A DNA stretch of 64,000 nt from Bradyrhizobium tropiciagri (lineage in GTDB: Bacteria > Pseudomonadota > Alphaproteobacteria > Rhizobiales > Xanthobacteraceae): NCBI RefSeq assembly GCF_001189845.1, contig NZ_LFLZ01000026.1, positions 51,894 through 115,893 of the forward strand. The letters run 5' to 3'. Numbering within the stretch: the first letter of the stretch is position 1; the number at the start of each line of letters is the position of its first letter. Shown piece after piece: positions 41,844-50,307 of the stretch. Both the position numbers and the translations under genes were made by a program. Under the pieces are notes generated by a model, which worked only from the letters and a program-made list of their open reading frames with translations, was not told where the DNA came from and did not search any database.

Positions 41844-44381
41844 GTGATCCGTTCCGTTCGCGCAGGCACATTGCGGTCGACGGCGCTGGCGACGAGCTTG
41901 GCGCTCGTTGTCGGCCTTGCCGCCATCACGCCCGACGCCCGGGCCGCCGAAGATGTTCCAACCGCAAAGCCGGCTGCCCAGGACACGGCTTCCAAATCCA
42001 GTGCTGCGAAGCCTGCCGCGCCGAAGACTGCGGCTTCCAAGAGCACCACTCCCAAGACCTCGACTTCGAAGCCGGCGGCGGCGGCTTCCAAGCCAGCCGC
42101 GACCAAGAGCAGCGAAGCCAAGAGCAGCGAAACCAAGAGCGGCGAGACCAAGCACAGCACGGCCAAGACCGACGCTGCCAAGACCGATGCTGCCAAGACC
42201 GCCGCTTCCAAGTCCGGCACGGCCAAGACTGACGGAACCAAGGCCGTCCCTCCCAAATCTGAGGCTGCCAAGACCGAGGCGCACAAGACAACAGCTCCGA
42301 AGTCCGCCGAACCGAGGACCACCACGTCCACGACTTCAAAACACACCTCGCCGGCGGCAACAGGTACTGTCTCGAGCAGATCGGTGCCCGCCCCCGCGCT
42401 GGTTCCGGCAACCCGCCAGCATGCCGCGCCGATCGCGCGCAAGCCGGTGCTGCCTGCGGCCGTGGCCGCGACATCGTCGACCTCGCAGTCGGACAAGGAA
42501 GCGCTCGCCAGTGTCGTCGAGCTGCTGCGCAAGCGCAGGCCCTCTGATGCGACCGAGGCCGAGGCGTCGATCTCCGATCCGGTCGCGCGCAAGCTTGCGG
42601 AATGGCTGATCCTGCGCAGCGAGGACAATGGCGCCTCGGTCGAGCGCTACCGCTCCTTCCTCGACGCCAATCCGAGCTGGCCCTCGCAGACCTTCCTGCG
42701 CCGCCGCATCGAGGCCTCGCTGTGGGACGACCATCGCGACGACTCCGCGGTCTGGGCCTGGTTCCAGAATGAATCGCCGGTTTCCGCCAAGGGCCGGCTC
42801 GCGCTCGCCAAGGTGATGATCGGACGCGGCGACCGCGGCAATGCCGAGCGCCTGGTCCGCGAAGCCTGGCGCAATGACGGGATGAGCGAAGAGACCGAGA
42901 CCACCGCGCTCGAAATGTTCGGCTCGTTCCTGACCGCCGCCGACCACAAGGCGCGCATGGACACGATGCTCTACGGCACCGACAACGAGGCTGCCGGCAT
43001 CCGCGAGGCCAAGCGGCTTGGCTCCGGCTACCTGGCGCTCGCCAAGGCGCGCATCGCCGCCAACCGCAAGGGCTCGAACCTGCGCGCGCTGCTGGAAGCG
43101 GTGCCGAGCGAACTGTCCGGCGACACCGGCTATCTGTTCGCCAAGATCCAGCTGCTCCGCCGCGAGGAGAAGTTCACCGAGGCCGCGCGGCTGATGCTGA
43201 GCGCGCCGAAGGACGCCGCTCGGCTCTACAATGCCGACGAATGGTGGGTCGAGCGCCGCCTGCTGGCGCGCAAGATGATCGACGTCAACGAGTTTCGCAC
43301 CGCCTATCTGATCGCGCGCGACGCGGCGCTGCCGGCCCGCGACATCTACAAGACCGAGCAGGAATTCACCTCGGGCTGGATCGCGCTGCGCTTCCTCAAC
43401 GATCCCGCCCTCGCCTCCCAGCATTTCGCGCGGATCGGCGTCGGCAGCGCCAACCCGACGGCGCTGGCGCGTGCCGGCTATTGGCAGGGCCGCGCCGCGG
43501 AAGCCGCCGGCCGCGGCCAGGAGGCGCGCGCGGCCTATGCACGCGCCGCCGAGCAATCCACCAGCTATTACGGCCAGCTCGCGCGCGCAAAACTCGGCCT
43601 GCCGCAGATCGAGCTGAACAGCGCGCCGCGGGGCCGCGGCGCCGATCGGCTGGAGATCGTGCGGGCGGTCGGGCTGCTCTACGAAATCGACGCGCGCGAG
43701 CTCGCAATCCCGATCTTCGGCGACATGGGCGACAACGGCGATCCGGAAGCGCTGGCCGGTCTTGGCGAGCTCACCGCACGCCATGGCGATGCCCGCGGCA
43801 TGCTGCTGATGGGCAAGTCCGCCCTCAACCGCGGACTGCCGTTCGATCACTATGCCTATCCGGTGAATGGCATCCCGTCGTTCCGCCAGGTCGGGCCGGA
43901 GGTCGAGCAGAGCGTCGTCTACGCGATCGCGCGCCAGGAGAGCGCGTTCAATCCGGCGGTGGTGTCGCCGGCGCAGGCCTATGGCCTGATGCAGGTGACG
44001 CCGGACGCCGGACGCTATGTCTGCAAGCGGGCCGGCATCGGCTTCGATCTCAACCGGATGAAGGCCGACCCGGTCTACAATGCGATGCTTGGCGCGGCCG
44101 AGCTCGGCGGCCTGCTCGAGGACTATCGCGGCTCCTACATCCTGACCTTCGCCGCCTACAATGCCGGCCGCGGCAGCGTGAAGAAGTGGATCGAGCGTTA
44201 TGGCGACCCGCGCGATCCCAAGGTCGACGCGGTCGACTGGGTCGAGCTGATTCCGTTCTCGGAGACGCGGAACTACGTCCAGCGCATCATGGAGAACCTG
44301 CAGGTCTACCGCGCCCGCTTCGGCGGCGGCACCAAATTGCAGATCGAGGCCGACCTGCGCCGCGGCGCCAGCGTGGAGTGA
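41844..44381 (+). CDS. slt: Soluble lytic murein transglycosylase
   Basis: 845 residues from a GTG at 41844, chosen because it gives a signal peptide (IRSVRAGTLRSTALATSLAL to ITPDARA). Residues about 35-215 are an unusual low-complexity Ala/Lys/Ser/Thr linker with repeats such as AAKTDAAKTDAAKT. A superhelical region of helical hairpins follows (about 220-650). Then comes the Slt catalytic domain with the active-site glutamate in AIARQESAFNP, and YGLMQVTPDAG and FAAYNAGRGSVKKW. The enzyme cuts peptidoglycan glycan strands in the periplasm, forming 1,6-anhydro ends. Confidence 0.94.
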   Translation: MIRSVRAGTLRSTALATSLALVVGLAAITPDARAAEDVPTAKPAAQDTASKSSAAKPAAPKTAASKSTTPKTSTSKPAAAASKPAATKSSEAKSSETKSGETKHSTAKTDAAKTDAAKTAASKSGTAKTDGTKAVPPKSEAAKTEAHKTTAPKSAEPRTTTSTTSKHTSPAATGTVSSRSVPAPALVPATRQHAAPIARKPVLPAAVAATSSTSQSDKEALASVVELLRKRRPSDATEAEASISDPVARKLAEWLILRSEDNGASVERYRSFLDANPSWPSQTFLRRRIEASLWDDHRDDSAVWAWFQNESPVSAKGRLALAKVMIGRGDRGNAERLVREAWRNDGMSEETETTALEMFGSFLTAADHKARMDTMLYGTDNEAAGIREAKRLGSGYLALAKARIAANRKGSNLRALLEAVPSELSGDTGYLFAKIQLLRREEKFTEAARLMLSAPKDAARLYNADEWWVERRLLARKMIDVNEFRTAYLIARDAALPARDIYKTEQEFTSGWIALRFLNDPALASQHFARIGVGSANPTALARAGYWQGRAAEAAGRGQEARAAYARAAEQSTSYYGQLARAKLGLPQIELNSAPRGRGADRLEIVRAVGLLYEIDARELAIPIFGDMGDNGDPEALAGLGELTARHGDARGMLLMGKSALNRGLPFDHYAYPVNGIPSFRQVGPEVEQSVVYAIARQESAFNPAVVSPAQAYGLMQVTPDAGRYVCKRAGIGFDLNRMKADPVYNAMLGAAELGGLLEDYRGSYILTFAAYNAGRGSVKKWIERYGDPRDPKVDAVDWVELIPFSETRNYVQRIMENLQVYRARFGGGTKLQIEADLRRGASVE

Positions 44382-44630
44382 GCCGGCGCTGCCGGTTTTC
44401 AACAGCCTTGGGACCGGCCGTGCTCAAGCTTTACATAAATTGTCATAACTCATTGTTATAATTTGCATTTCTTTCATTCAATCGGCCTCACGCCTCCAGG
44501 TCGCTGCGCTGTATAAAGGCTCTGCGCCCGCTCCGAGGCGGCCGGCGGCCGAGCTGCCGCCAAATCACGTTGTCGCAATCTGAATCTGCCGCTTGCGGCT
44601 CAGCGCCCAGTCGGGCATATCGGCGCCATT

Positions 44631-44723
44631 GGAGAGGTGGCCGAGTGGCTGAAGGCAACGCTTTGCTAAAGCGTCATACGGTCTCAAGCTGTATCGAGGG
44701 TTCGAATCCCTCCCTCTCCGCCA
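44631..44723 (+). tRNA. tRNA-Ser (anticodon GCT)
   Basis: GGAGAGG (44631-44637) pairs with CCTCTCC before the discriminator G, and CCA is encoded. The anticodon arm reads CGCTTTGCTAAAGCG with anticodon GCT. A long variable arm follows, as expected for serine tRNA, then the T arm GAGGGTTCGAATCCCTC. Total length 93 bases with CCA. Confidence 0.97.
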
Positions 44724-44764
44724 GCCCCACAACCGGCTGTCCATCGATGGCCGCCAAGTATCTC

Positions 44765-44819
44765 CGTGGAGACATTCGGGCTTCGGCCCGCCCGGTGTGA
44801 ACCGGCAGTCACCTCCACG
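44765..44819 (+). ncRNA. Possible structured RNA (three-way junction) downstream of tRNA-Ser
   Basis: CGTGGAG (44765-44771) pairs with CTCCACG (44813-44819). Inside lie two perfect hairpins: CGGGC-TTCG-GCCCG (44777-44790) and CCGGT-GTGA-ACCGG (44792-44805). Both have very stable tetraloops (UUCG and GNRA). No T run follows, so it is not a plain terminator. It lies 100 bases before the next small gene, where a leader RNA would be. No known riboswitch class was matched. Confidence 0.4.
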
Positions 44820-44921
44820 TGAACGAAACATCATTTCCGGCACCTCGAAGCGAGCGCGAAACAAACCGCGCTCAACCTCCCTGCATTGTTTTCTTCACCT
44901 GAACATTTCCGGGGTAAGGCC

Positions 44922-45206
44922 ATGCAGCACGACGACGATGGCATTCAATTCCAGGATCTCGACCAGGTTTTGCGTAACGCCCAGCTTCGCCGCTCCGCCG
45001 ACTTGAGTCCCTGGCTGGGGCAGCGCTTCGTATCCAAAGCAGGCAGGCTCGTCATTGCCACTTCGCTGGCCGGCATGATTGCTGTGCTGGCGATCGTTGC
45101 TGCGCCGCGGCCGGTCTCAAGCGCTGCGCTCGGCAGCGAGTGGCAATGCAGCAAGGCGGCGTTTGTCTTGACGACCTGTCGTCAAGCCGACCCTGCGCGC
45201 TCATAG
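44922..45206 (+). CDS. Small single-pass membrane protein
   Basis: 94 residues from the ATG at 44922 (MQHDDDGIQFQDLDQVLRNA). A polar helical N-terminus is followed by one membrane segment (LVIATSLAGMIAVLAIVAAP) and a short tail with two cysteines. No family recognised. It is the first gene after tRNA-Ser and the possible structured RNA. Confidence 0.6.
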   Translation: MQHDDDGIQFQDLDQVLRNAQLRRSADLSPWLGQRFVSKAGRLVIATSLAGMIAVLAIVAAPRPVSSAALGSEWQCSKAAFVLTTCRQADPARS

Positions 45207-45600
45207 CAAGCGGCCTCATCCCTTCAGGGAACGTTGCTCGGTGCAGATTGGCCGGTGAAACCATGTGCCCGGCAGCTCCGTAGCTGGAGCGCCGACCCAT
45301 TTCTTCCATTTTTGGTCCTACGGGCCGGCTGGGGCCGTTCGGTCTTTTCCCAGTCTCGAACGGCCTCATCTTTGAGTCCGTCTGTGAACTGCGTCGGCGG
45401 CAGCGTGGTCGATCTGCGACCCCTGAGCGCCTGAGCTGATCGTAGCGGCTGGTGTCGCCGCGCTGACCTCAGCCGGCGAGAGCGAGGGCCGAGATGGCAG
45501 TAGGCTTCCCCTCGGCAGGATTATTTGGCATCAAATGATCAGGAAGCCCGCACGAAGCAACCGCCAGCTAGCGAGATCGGGCTGAAGGCGAAGAACCAGG
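45207..45600. other. Intergenic region with an inverted repeat
   Basis: 394 bases with no convincing gene. GGCCGTTCG (45333-45341) pairs with CGAACGGCC (45357-45365) around a 15-base loop rich in pyrimidines. The open frame across it lacks a ribosome binding site and any family resemblance. Confidence 0.45.
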
Positions 45601-46281
45601 ATGGATGGCTCAAGCCGCGGTCTCAGGTCAGCGATCTGCTTCGCACTGGTTCTCGTTCTGCCGGCTGCGCAGCCGCCGCCGACGGTGCATTCGCGGGACG
45701 AGTGGCGCGTAGTTGACAAGGAATGTCGCGATGTGTTGCCTCCGCAGGCAAAGATACGGGCATGCCTCAACCTGCTGAGCGATCGACGGCTCTCGACCGC
45801 CTATCTTGCGCCGATCAACGGCGAGATATCGAGCACGTTCCAGAGCCTGCGGGACTACGACAACGCCATAAAGTACAAAAAGATCGAAATCGAACGCGCG
45901 AACACCGTGGCGGAGCAGCCTTCTTCGTCGGGCGACGCACTTCCTGCAAGTCTTGGCGCGATGTCTCTGCGTTATTTGGAGCTCGGCTCACTCCAGTCGC
46001 TCAATCGCCTCACCAACTTCAACAGCCAATCGGATGAAGCGCGCCGTGTCGCCACCGAGGAGCAAAACAACTACAATCTGGCGCTTTCGTACAACCCGAT
46101 GAACTACAGGGCCTATCGATACCGGGCTGAAATTCACAGCCTGTTCTGCGACGGCGCGTCCGCCGCTCAAGACATGGAAGCCGCGGTCAGGTTTGCCGAA
46201 CAAGCCGGCGATCAGGATACCGCCCGCGACTACAAGCGCGTCACGCTCAGCGCCTGCATTCCGGCGTGGCGGCGAGACTAG
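45601..46281 (+). CDS. Secreted hypothetical protein with TPR-like helices
   Basis: 226 residues. A hydrophobic stretch near the N-terminus (LRSAICFALVLVLPAAQ) is a likely signal peptide. The mature part is helical with paired repeats (YDNAIKYKKIEIERANTVAE, EEQNNYNLALSYNPMNYRAY, AAQDMEAAVRFAEQAGDQDT) that resemble tetratricopeptide units. Cysteines occur at four places, which fits a periplasmic location. Function unknown. Confidence 0.65.
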   Translation: MDGSSRGLRSAICFALVLVLPAAQPPPTVHSRDEWRVVDKECRDVLPPQAKIRACLNLLSDRRLSTAYLAPINGEISSTFQSLRDYDNAIKYKKIEIERANTVAEQPSSSGDALPASLGAMSLRYLELGSLQSLNRLTNFNSQSDEARRVATEEQNNYNLALSYNPMNYRAYRYRAEIHSLFCDGASAAQDMEAAVRFAEQAGDQDTARDYKRVTLSACIPAWRRD

Positions 46282-46436
46282 TCTCGCGGGACCCATCAGG
46301 CTGTCGCCCCCCGCGCCAGACCACCCCGACCGTATTGTTACGGACCCGCGACTGGCAGGCTATTTGCGACGCATCCATGAATAGTTCGGCGCCGGCGGTT
46401 CTCGGTGTGCCGAACTCAGACATTCGGAGCACGCAC

Positions 46437-46718
46437 ATGAACATGCACCATCGTTTTGAGACAGCTCGCGGACGCGACGGACGAGAGTCGACGATCAGCA
46501 AGATGCTGTCCGATCTTGTCGTGGTCTGCCAGCAGATCGAAGCCGACATCGCGACCGAAGAGGCGCGCGCGGGGATTCGTGACCGGTCGGACGCCAGGTA
46601 CCCGATCCTGGCAAGGTCGCTCAATGAGCGGTACGCCAATCTCAAGGGAACCATCGCCACGCTCGAGAAGCGTGTCACCGAGAGATATCAACACAGGCTG
46701 GTCACCGACGCAGCATAG
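46437..46718 (+). CDS. Small hypothetical protein
   Basis: 93 residues from the ATG at 46437 (MNMHHRFETARGRDGRESTI). Predicted helical and charged (LSDLVVVCQQIEADIATEEA, NLKGTIATLEKRVTERYQHR), possibly a coiled coil. No domain recognised. The frame continues upstream, but that part overlaps the previous gene's stop and has no good start. Confidence 0.5.
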   Translation: MNMHHRFETARGRDGRESTISKMLSDLVVVCQQIEADIATEEARAGIRDRSDARYPILARSLNERYANLKGTIATLEKRVTERYQHRLVTDAA

Positions 46719-46732
46719 CCGATCCGTGAGAA

Positions 46733-46760
46733 GCAAAGGGGCCCGCCGGGAGCGAGCCCC
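46733..46760 (-). terminator. Terminator of the small Cys-rich secreted protein gene
   Basis: On the minus strand GGGGCTCGC (46760-46752) pairs with GCGGGCCCC (46746-46738), nine pairs with one G-U, followed by TTTGCTT. It lies eight bases after the stop of the gene at 46768. Confidence 0.75.
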
Positions 46761-46767
46761 CGTCTGC

Positions 46768-46992
46768 TTACTGCACCGGGAAGCACTGGCGCTTGCCGTC
46801 ATTCGGGCAGTAGAAGCAGGCCTTCGAGGAACAACCCGACAGGTCTCCGGCCTTGTTGAGGCTGTAGTTACAGCCCGCGGTTCTGTCACACGCCTTCACG
46901 ACTGCCCCGATCGGGGCGGCAGAGGCCGACTGACCGAACGTGAACAGAGCAATCGCAGTTGCAACGGCGAAGCTCAGTGTAATCGAACGCAT
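46768..46992 (-). CDS. Small secreted cysteine-rich protein
   Basis: 74 residues with a clear signal peptide (RSITLSFAVATAIALFTFGQ, cleavage after SASA). The mature 48 residues hold six cysteines (ACDRTAGCNYSL, LSGCSSKACFYCPNDGKRQC), a spacing that suggests three disulfide bonds in the periplasm or outside the cell. No family is recognised. It is preceded by GGAGGG and followed by its own terminator. Confidence 0.7.
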   Translation of the reverse strand: MRSITLSFAVATAIALFTFGQSASAAPIGAVVKACDRTAGCNYSLNKAGDLSGCSSKACFYCPNDGKRQCFPVQ

Positions 46993-47129
46993 GATTTACC
47001 CTCCTCCACAATTGGGCCGACGCACCATTGCATCACCCTGGCAGGACTCTCGCAGGCCTGTTCCGCAATTGATGTGAGGCGGGTCACTCAGGCATATGGC
47101 TGCGTGCGTCGGCGCAGCGGTGGGCGACG

Positions 47130-47369
47130 TCAGCCGCTGCCGCGGGTCGATGGATCGAGATTCCTGTTCTCGCCCGGCGGGATCGGCCCGAAGCCTGGAT
47201 AGACGTAACGGTCCGGAGCGACGACCGGTTCAGTTGGACGGAAGATGAGATGCTGTCGCACGCGCCGGTGATGCGCAGTTGCGGCGTCGGCGGCCGCACT
47301 GCACAGGATAACAAGGGGTAGCGTCAAGGCCAGGGAAATACGTAACGGCATTCGTAAGGCAGCGCGCAT
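47130..47369 (-). CDS. Small secreted hypothetical protein
   Basis: 79 residues from the ATG at 47369 (MRAALRMPLRISLALTLPLV). The signal peptide ends near AAADAA. The mature part is basic and Pro/Gly-rich (HRRVRQHLIFRPTEPVVAPD, YVYPGFGPIPPGENRNLDPS). Proteins of this pattern with a YPGFGPIPPGENRN-like tail are, as I recall, common and uncharacterised in Bradyrhizobium. Upstream is AGTGATGCC rather than a strong ribosome binding site. Confidence 0.6.
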   Translation of the reverse strand: MRAALRMPLRISLALTLPLVILCSAAADAATAHHRRVRQHLIFRPTEPVVAPDRYVYPGFGPIPPGENRNLDPSTRGSG

Positions 47370-47475
47370 GGCATCACTCCGTTTGAGCGAACAAGTGATC
47401 GCGGGCCACAGCGCTCTATTCTGGCCCGGCCTTTCACATGTGATCAAAACCACGAGATCAGCAAGGCACGACGGC

Positions 47476-48384
47476 CTATCGAGCCTCGCGCGCGGTGTTC
47501 AGCGGTCGGGGAAACGCCTGCGCGCAGGCGACACCGAGCAGCGCAAGGCCGCCGCCGATGACGTGGAATGACCTGACCGGCTCGCCCAGCATCACGATCG
47601 CGGCCGCGGCGGTCAGCACCGGCAGCAGATTCATGAAGATCGCGCAGCGGTTCGGGCCGAGCTGTGCGACACCGCGGATCCACAGGAACGGCAGCACCAC
47701 CGAGGCCAGCGCGCCGGCATAGACGATCAGCGGCCACGTTTCAGCGTTGACCTGGCGCAGCGGCGCCGGCGTCGCGAGGAATGCAGGAAACATCACTGCC
47801 AGCGCGCACAGCGCCTGCATGTAGGTCGACTGCCATCCGGTGATCGGCAGATTCCAGCGCTTCAGCAGCACGCCGTACAGCGCATAGACGATCGCGGCGA
47901 GCAGCATCAGGGCGTCGCCCGCGTGCACACCGTTGTGCAACAGTGACGACGAGTCACCGCCACTGACGAGATAGACGAGGCCCGCAAACGACAGAGGCGC
48001 GCCGCAGATCATGCCAAGCGTCGGCTGCTCGCCGAGCAACGCGGCACTCAGCGCGACGGTCAAGAGCGGCGTCAGCGCGGTGAAGACGGCCATGTTGGTT
48101 GCGGTCGTGGTCTCGGCCGCCAGATACGACAGGCTCTGGAACAGGCACATCGCGAGGAAACCGAGGATCGCGAGCGGCCCGAGATGCAGCCAGATCGCGC
48201 GGCGATTGCGCAAGGCGGCGCGCGCCACGAACGGCGACATCAGGAGCACTGCGACCAGCAGGCGATAGAAGGTGATCGCCTGCGGGCCGATCGTGTGCGC
48301 CGAGAGACGGGAGACGATGACGTTGCCGGCCCACAGCACGATGGCAACGAAAGGATAGAGAAGTGCGGCTTTCTGCTTGAGCAT
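47476..48384 (-). CDS. EamA/DMT-family transporter
   Basis: 302 residues from the ATG at 48384 (MLKQKAALLYPFVAIVLWAG); an ATG at 48420 would add 12 residues. Ten membrane helices in two EamA repeats; FQSLSYLAAETTTATNMAVF and MNLLPVLTAAAAIVMLGEPV are typical. The substrate is unknown. It is divergent from an AraC-family regulator with a palindrome between them, so it is probably an efflux pump induced by that regulator's ligand. Confidence 0.87.
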   Translation of the reverse strand: MLKQKAALLYPFVAIVLWAGNVIVSRLSAHTIGPQAITFYRLLVAVLLMSPFVARAALRNRRAIWLHLGPLAILGFLAMCLFQSLSYLAAETTTATNMAVFTALTPLLTVALSAALLGEQPTLGMICGAPLSFAGLVYLVSGGDSSSLLHNGVHAGDALMLLAAIVYALYGVLLKRWNLPITGWQSTYMQALCALAVMFPAFLATPAPLRQVNAETWPLIVYAGALASVVLPFLWIRGVAQLGPNRCAIFMNLLPVLTAAAAIVMLGEPVRSFHVIGGGLALLGVACAQAFPRPLNTAREAR

Positions 48385-48447
48385 GACCTGGCAGCGCGTT
48401 GGTGAAGAAGGCACCAGCATCTACCTGTCGCGTCGGCGTCCGTCTCA

Positions 48448-48470
48448 CGCTAGAATGACCTCACCTAGCG
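48448..48470. promoter_or_regulatory. Palindrome CGCTAG-N11-CTAGCG between EamA and AraC genes
   Basis: CGCTAG (48448-48453) and CTAGCG (48465-48470) are separated by 11 bases, one helical turn centre to centre apart. It lies 26 bases before the AraC start and 64 bases before the transporter start. Probable operator of the AraC regulator. Confidence 0.55.
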
Positions 48471-48495
48471 AAATTGGGACATGCAAGATTAAGAC

Positions 48496-49269
48496 GTGTT
48501 GGACGAACTGATTACACGACACCTCGACTATCACGCCACGGCGCGGCCGATGGCAGCGATGGAGATCGACTATCCGAGCGGCGCGTCGACCGGCCTGCAT
48601 GCGCATCCGCGCGGCCAGCTGCTCTACGCGATCGAGGGCGTGATGATCGTGCGTTGCGCCGAGGGCACCTGGGTGGTGCCGCCCAATCGCGCGGTGTGGC
48701 TGGTTGCCGATCTCGAACACGAGGTGCGCATGTGCGGCGCGGTCAAGATCCGCACCGTGTTCGTCGATGCCGCCGCGGCGCCCAATCTGCCGCGGACCAG
48801 CTGCGTGTTCACGGTCTCGCCGCTGCTGCGCGAATTGTTCGTCGCCGCGATGCGCGTACCGCTGGACTATGAGCCCGCTACCTCAGACGAGCGCCTGATG
48901 CGCGTGCTGCTCGACCAGCTGCGCGAAATCGACGTGCTGCCGCTGCATCTGCCGATGCCGCGCGACCAACGGCTCGCACGGATCTGCGCGGCGCTGCTGG
49001 CTCGCCCCGATAACACCTCGACCGCCGAGCAGTGGGCGCGCCGGCTGAAGCTGACGTCAAAGACGATCCATCGGCTGTTCGCCCGGGAGACGGGCATGAC
49101 GTTCGGCGAATGGCGCCAGCAGGCACGCCTGCTGTTCGCGCTCGAACGGCTTGCGCGCGGCGCGCGGGTGGTCGATGTCGCGCTCGATGCCGGCTATACC
49201 AGCCAGAGCGCCTTCACCGCGATGTTTCGCAAGCATTTTGGCGCGACGCCCAGCGCGTTCTACCGATAG
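48496..49269 (+). CDS. AraC-family transcriptional regulator with cupin domain
   Basis: 257 residues from a GTG at 48496. An N-terminal cupin (about 20-110: GLHAHPRGQLLYAIEGVMIV, WVVPPNRAVWLVADLEHEVR) is followed by the double helix-turn-helix (about 155-255: AEQWARRLKLTSKTIHRLFA, VVDVALDAGYTSQSAFTAMF, GATPSAFYR). The layout is that of NimR-type regulators, which control a divergent efflux gene; here that is the EamA transporter. Confidence 0.9.
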   Translation: MLDELITRHLDYHATARPMAAMEIDYPSGASTGLHAHPRGQLLYAIEGVMIVRCAEGTWVVPPNRAVWLVADLEHEVRMCGAVKIRTVFVDAAAAPNLPRTSCVFTVSPLLRELFVAAMRVPLDYEPATSDERLMRVLLDQLREIDVLPLHLPMPRDQRLARICAALLARPDNTSTAEQWARRLKLTSKTIHRLFARETGMTFGEWRQQARLLFALERLARGARVVDVALDAGYTSQSAFTAMFRKHFGATPSAFYR

Positions 49270-49283
49270 GCAGTCGTGGCGGA

Positions 49284-50186
49284 TTAGCGCTCCGCAGGTA
49301 CTGACTGGGCGAGCGGTCCCAATATCCACTCCCTGAACGCCGCGATCTTCGGAAGCCCCTGCCTGTTGTCGGGGCAGACGAGATAATACGCGAACTCCTC
49401 CAGATGCGCGGTCTCGAGCAGCTGGATCAGCTCGCCGTTCTCGATCTCGTTGGCGACCATCGCCGCCGGCAGCAGCCCTGCGCCCTGCCCGGTCAGCACG
49501 GCCTTCAGCAGCAGGCCGCTGTCGTCTAACGAGGGTCCGCGCGGCGCGCGAACCTCCGCGATGCCGTTGGCCTGAAACCACAGGCTCCATCCCTTGCGAT
49601 CGGCATCATGCACCTGCGGCCAGCCCGCGAGTTCGCCGGGAGATGCCGGCCGCCCGAGACGCGCGACCAGCGAAGGCGCTGCGACCGCCACCATCTCGAC
49701 CGTGACGACGCGGTCGCTGCGCAGCCCCGGATAACGGCCAAGGCCATGGCGCACCGCGACGTCGATGCCGCTGCGCGAGAAATCGACCAGCGTGTTGCTG
49801 GTGACGATCTGCAGATCGATCTCGGGATGCGTGTTCTGGAACGACGCCATGCGCGGCACCAGCCAGGCCGACGCAAAGAACGGCGTGACGCTGACCGTCA
49901 GCGTGCCGACATCAACAGATGCAGCGACGCGGCGCGACGCCTCCGCGATCTGGCGGAATGCATTGCGGATCGACGGCAGATAGTCGCGTCCGGCGTCGGT
50001 GAGATAGATGCCGCGCGGCACCCGCTCGAACAGCTTGACGCCGAGATGGGCCTCCAGCGTCTTGAGCATCTGGCTGACCGCGCCCGGCGTCACGTACAGC
50101 TCCTCGGCCGCGAGCTTCACCGAGAGATGGCGGGCGGCGGATTCGAACGCCTTGAGCGCGTTCAAGGGCGGAAGCCGGTTTTCCAT
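49284..50186 (-). CDS. LysR-family regulator (GcvA-like)
   Basis: 300 residues. The winged helix (about 5-65) has LPPLNALKAFESAARHLSVK, AAEELYVTPGAVSQMLKTLE and LFERVPRGIYLTDAGRDYLP. The effector domain (about 93-295) follows, with TVSVTPFFASAWLVPRMASF and GRYPGLRSDRVVTVEMVAVA. It resembles the GcvA/AmpR-like subgroup. It is divergent from a thioesterase-MFS operon, and AT-rich TCTAATCTT sites lie next to its own start and before the operon, so it probably controls both. Confidence 0.92.
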   Translation of the reverse strand: MENRLPPLNALKAFESAARHLSVKLAAEELYVTPGAVSQMLKTLEAHLGVKLFERVPRGIYLTDAGRDYLPSIRNAFRQIAEASRRVAASVDVGTLTVSVTPFFASAWLVPRMASFQNTHPEIDLQIVTSNTLVDFSRSGIDVAVRHGLGRYPGLRSDRVVTVEMVAVAAPSLVARLGRPASPGELAGWPQVHDADRKGWSLWFQANGIAEVRAPRGPSLDDSGLLLKAVLTGQGAGLLPAAMVANEIENGELIQLLETAHLEEFAYYLVCPDNRQGLPKIAAFREWILGPLAQSVPAER

Positions 50187-50189
50187 GAT

Positions 50190-50206
50190 TTAGATTTTCT
50201 AATCTT
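50190..50206. promoter_or_regulatory. LysR-type site next to the regulator start
   Basis: TTAGATTTTCTAATCTT at 50190-50206 shares the TCTAATCTT half with the perfect palindrome at 50308-50328. It begins four bases upstream of the regulator ATG, a position fitting autorepression. Confidence 0.5.
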
Positions 50207-50307
50207 CATTGCGCAGCAAATCTGGTTTGCCAATCCGGTTATCCGGGCGCTCTATCAGCCTATCTTAATGCTGGAAGCCGCGTCAACGCAGAGAAAGCCG
50301 AACCAAT

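Noticed and set aside
42336..44402. 688-codon open frame antisense to the lytic transglycosylase
   Set aside because: Shadow of the coding strand; no domain or start signal.
44631..44723. Attachment site of an integrated element at tRNA-Ser
   Set aside because: No second copy of the tRNA 3' end and no integrase gene was found in the window.
44565..44864. Reverse-strand frame of 99 codons over tRNA-Ser
   Set aside because: It runs through the tRNA gene, which is certain from its cloverleaf.
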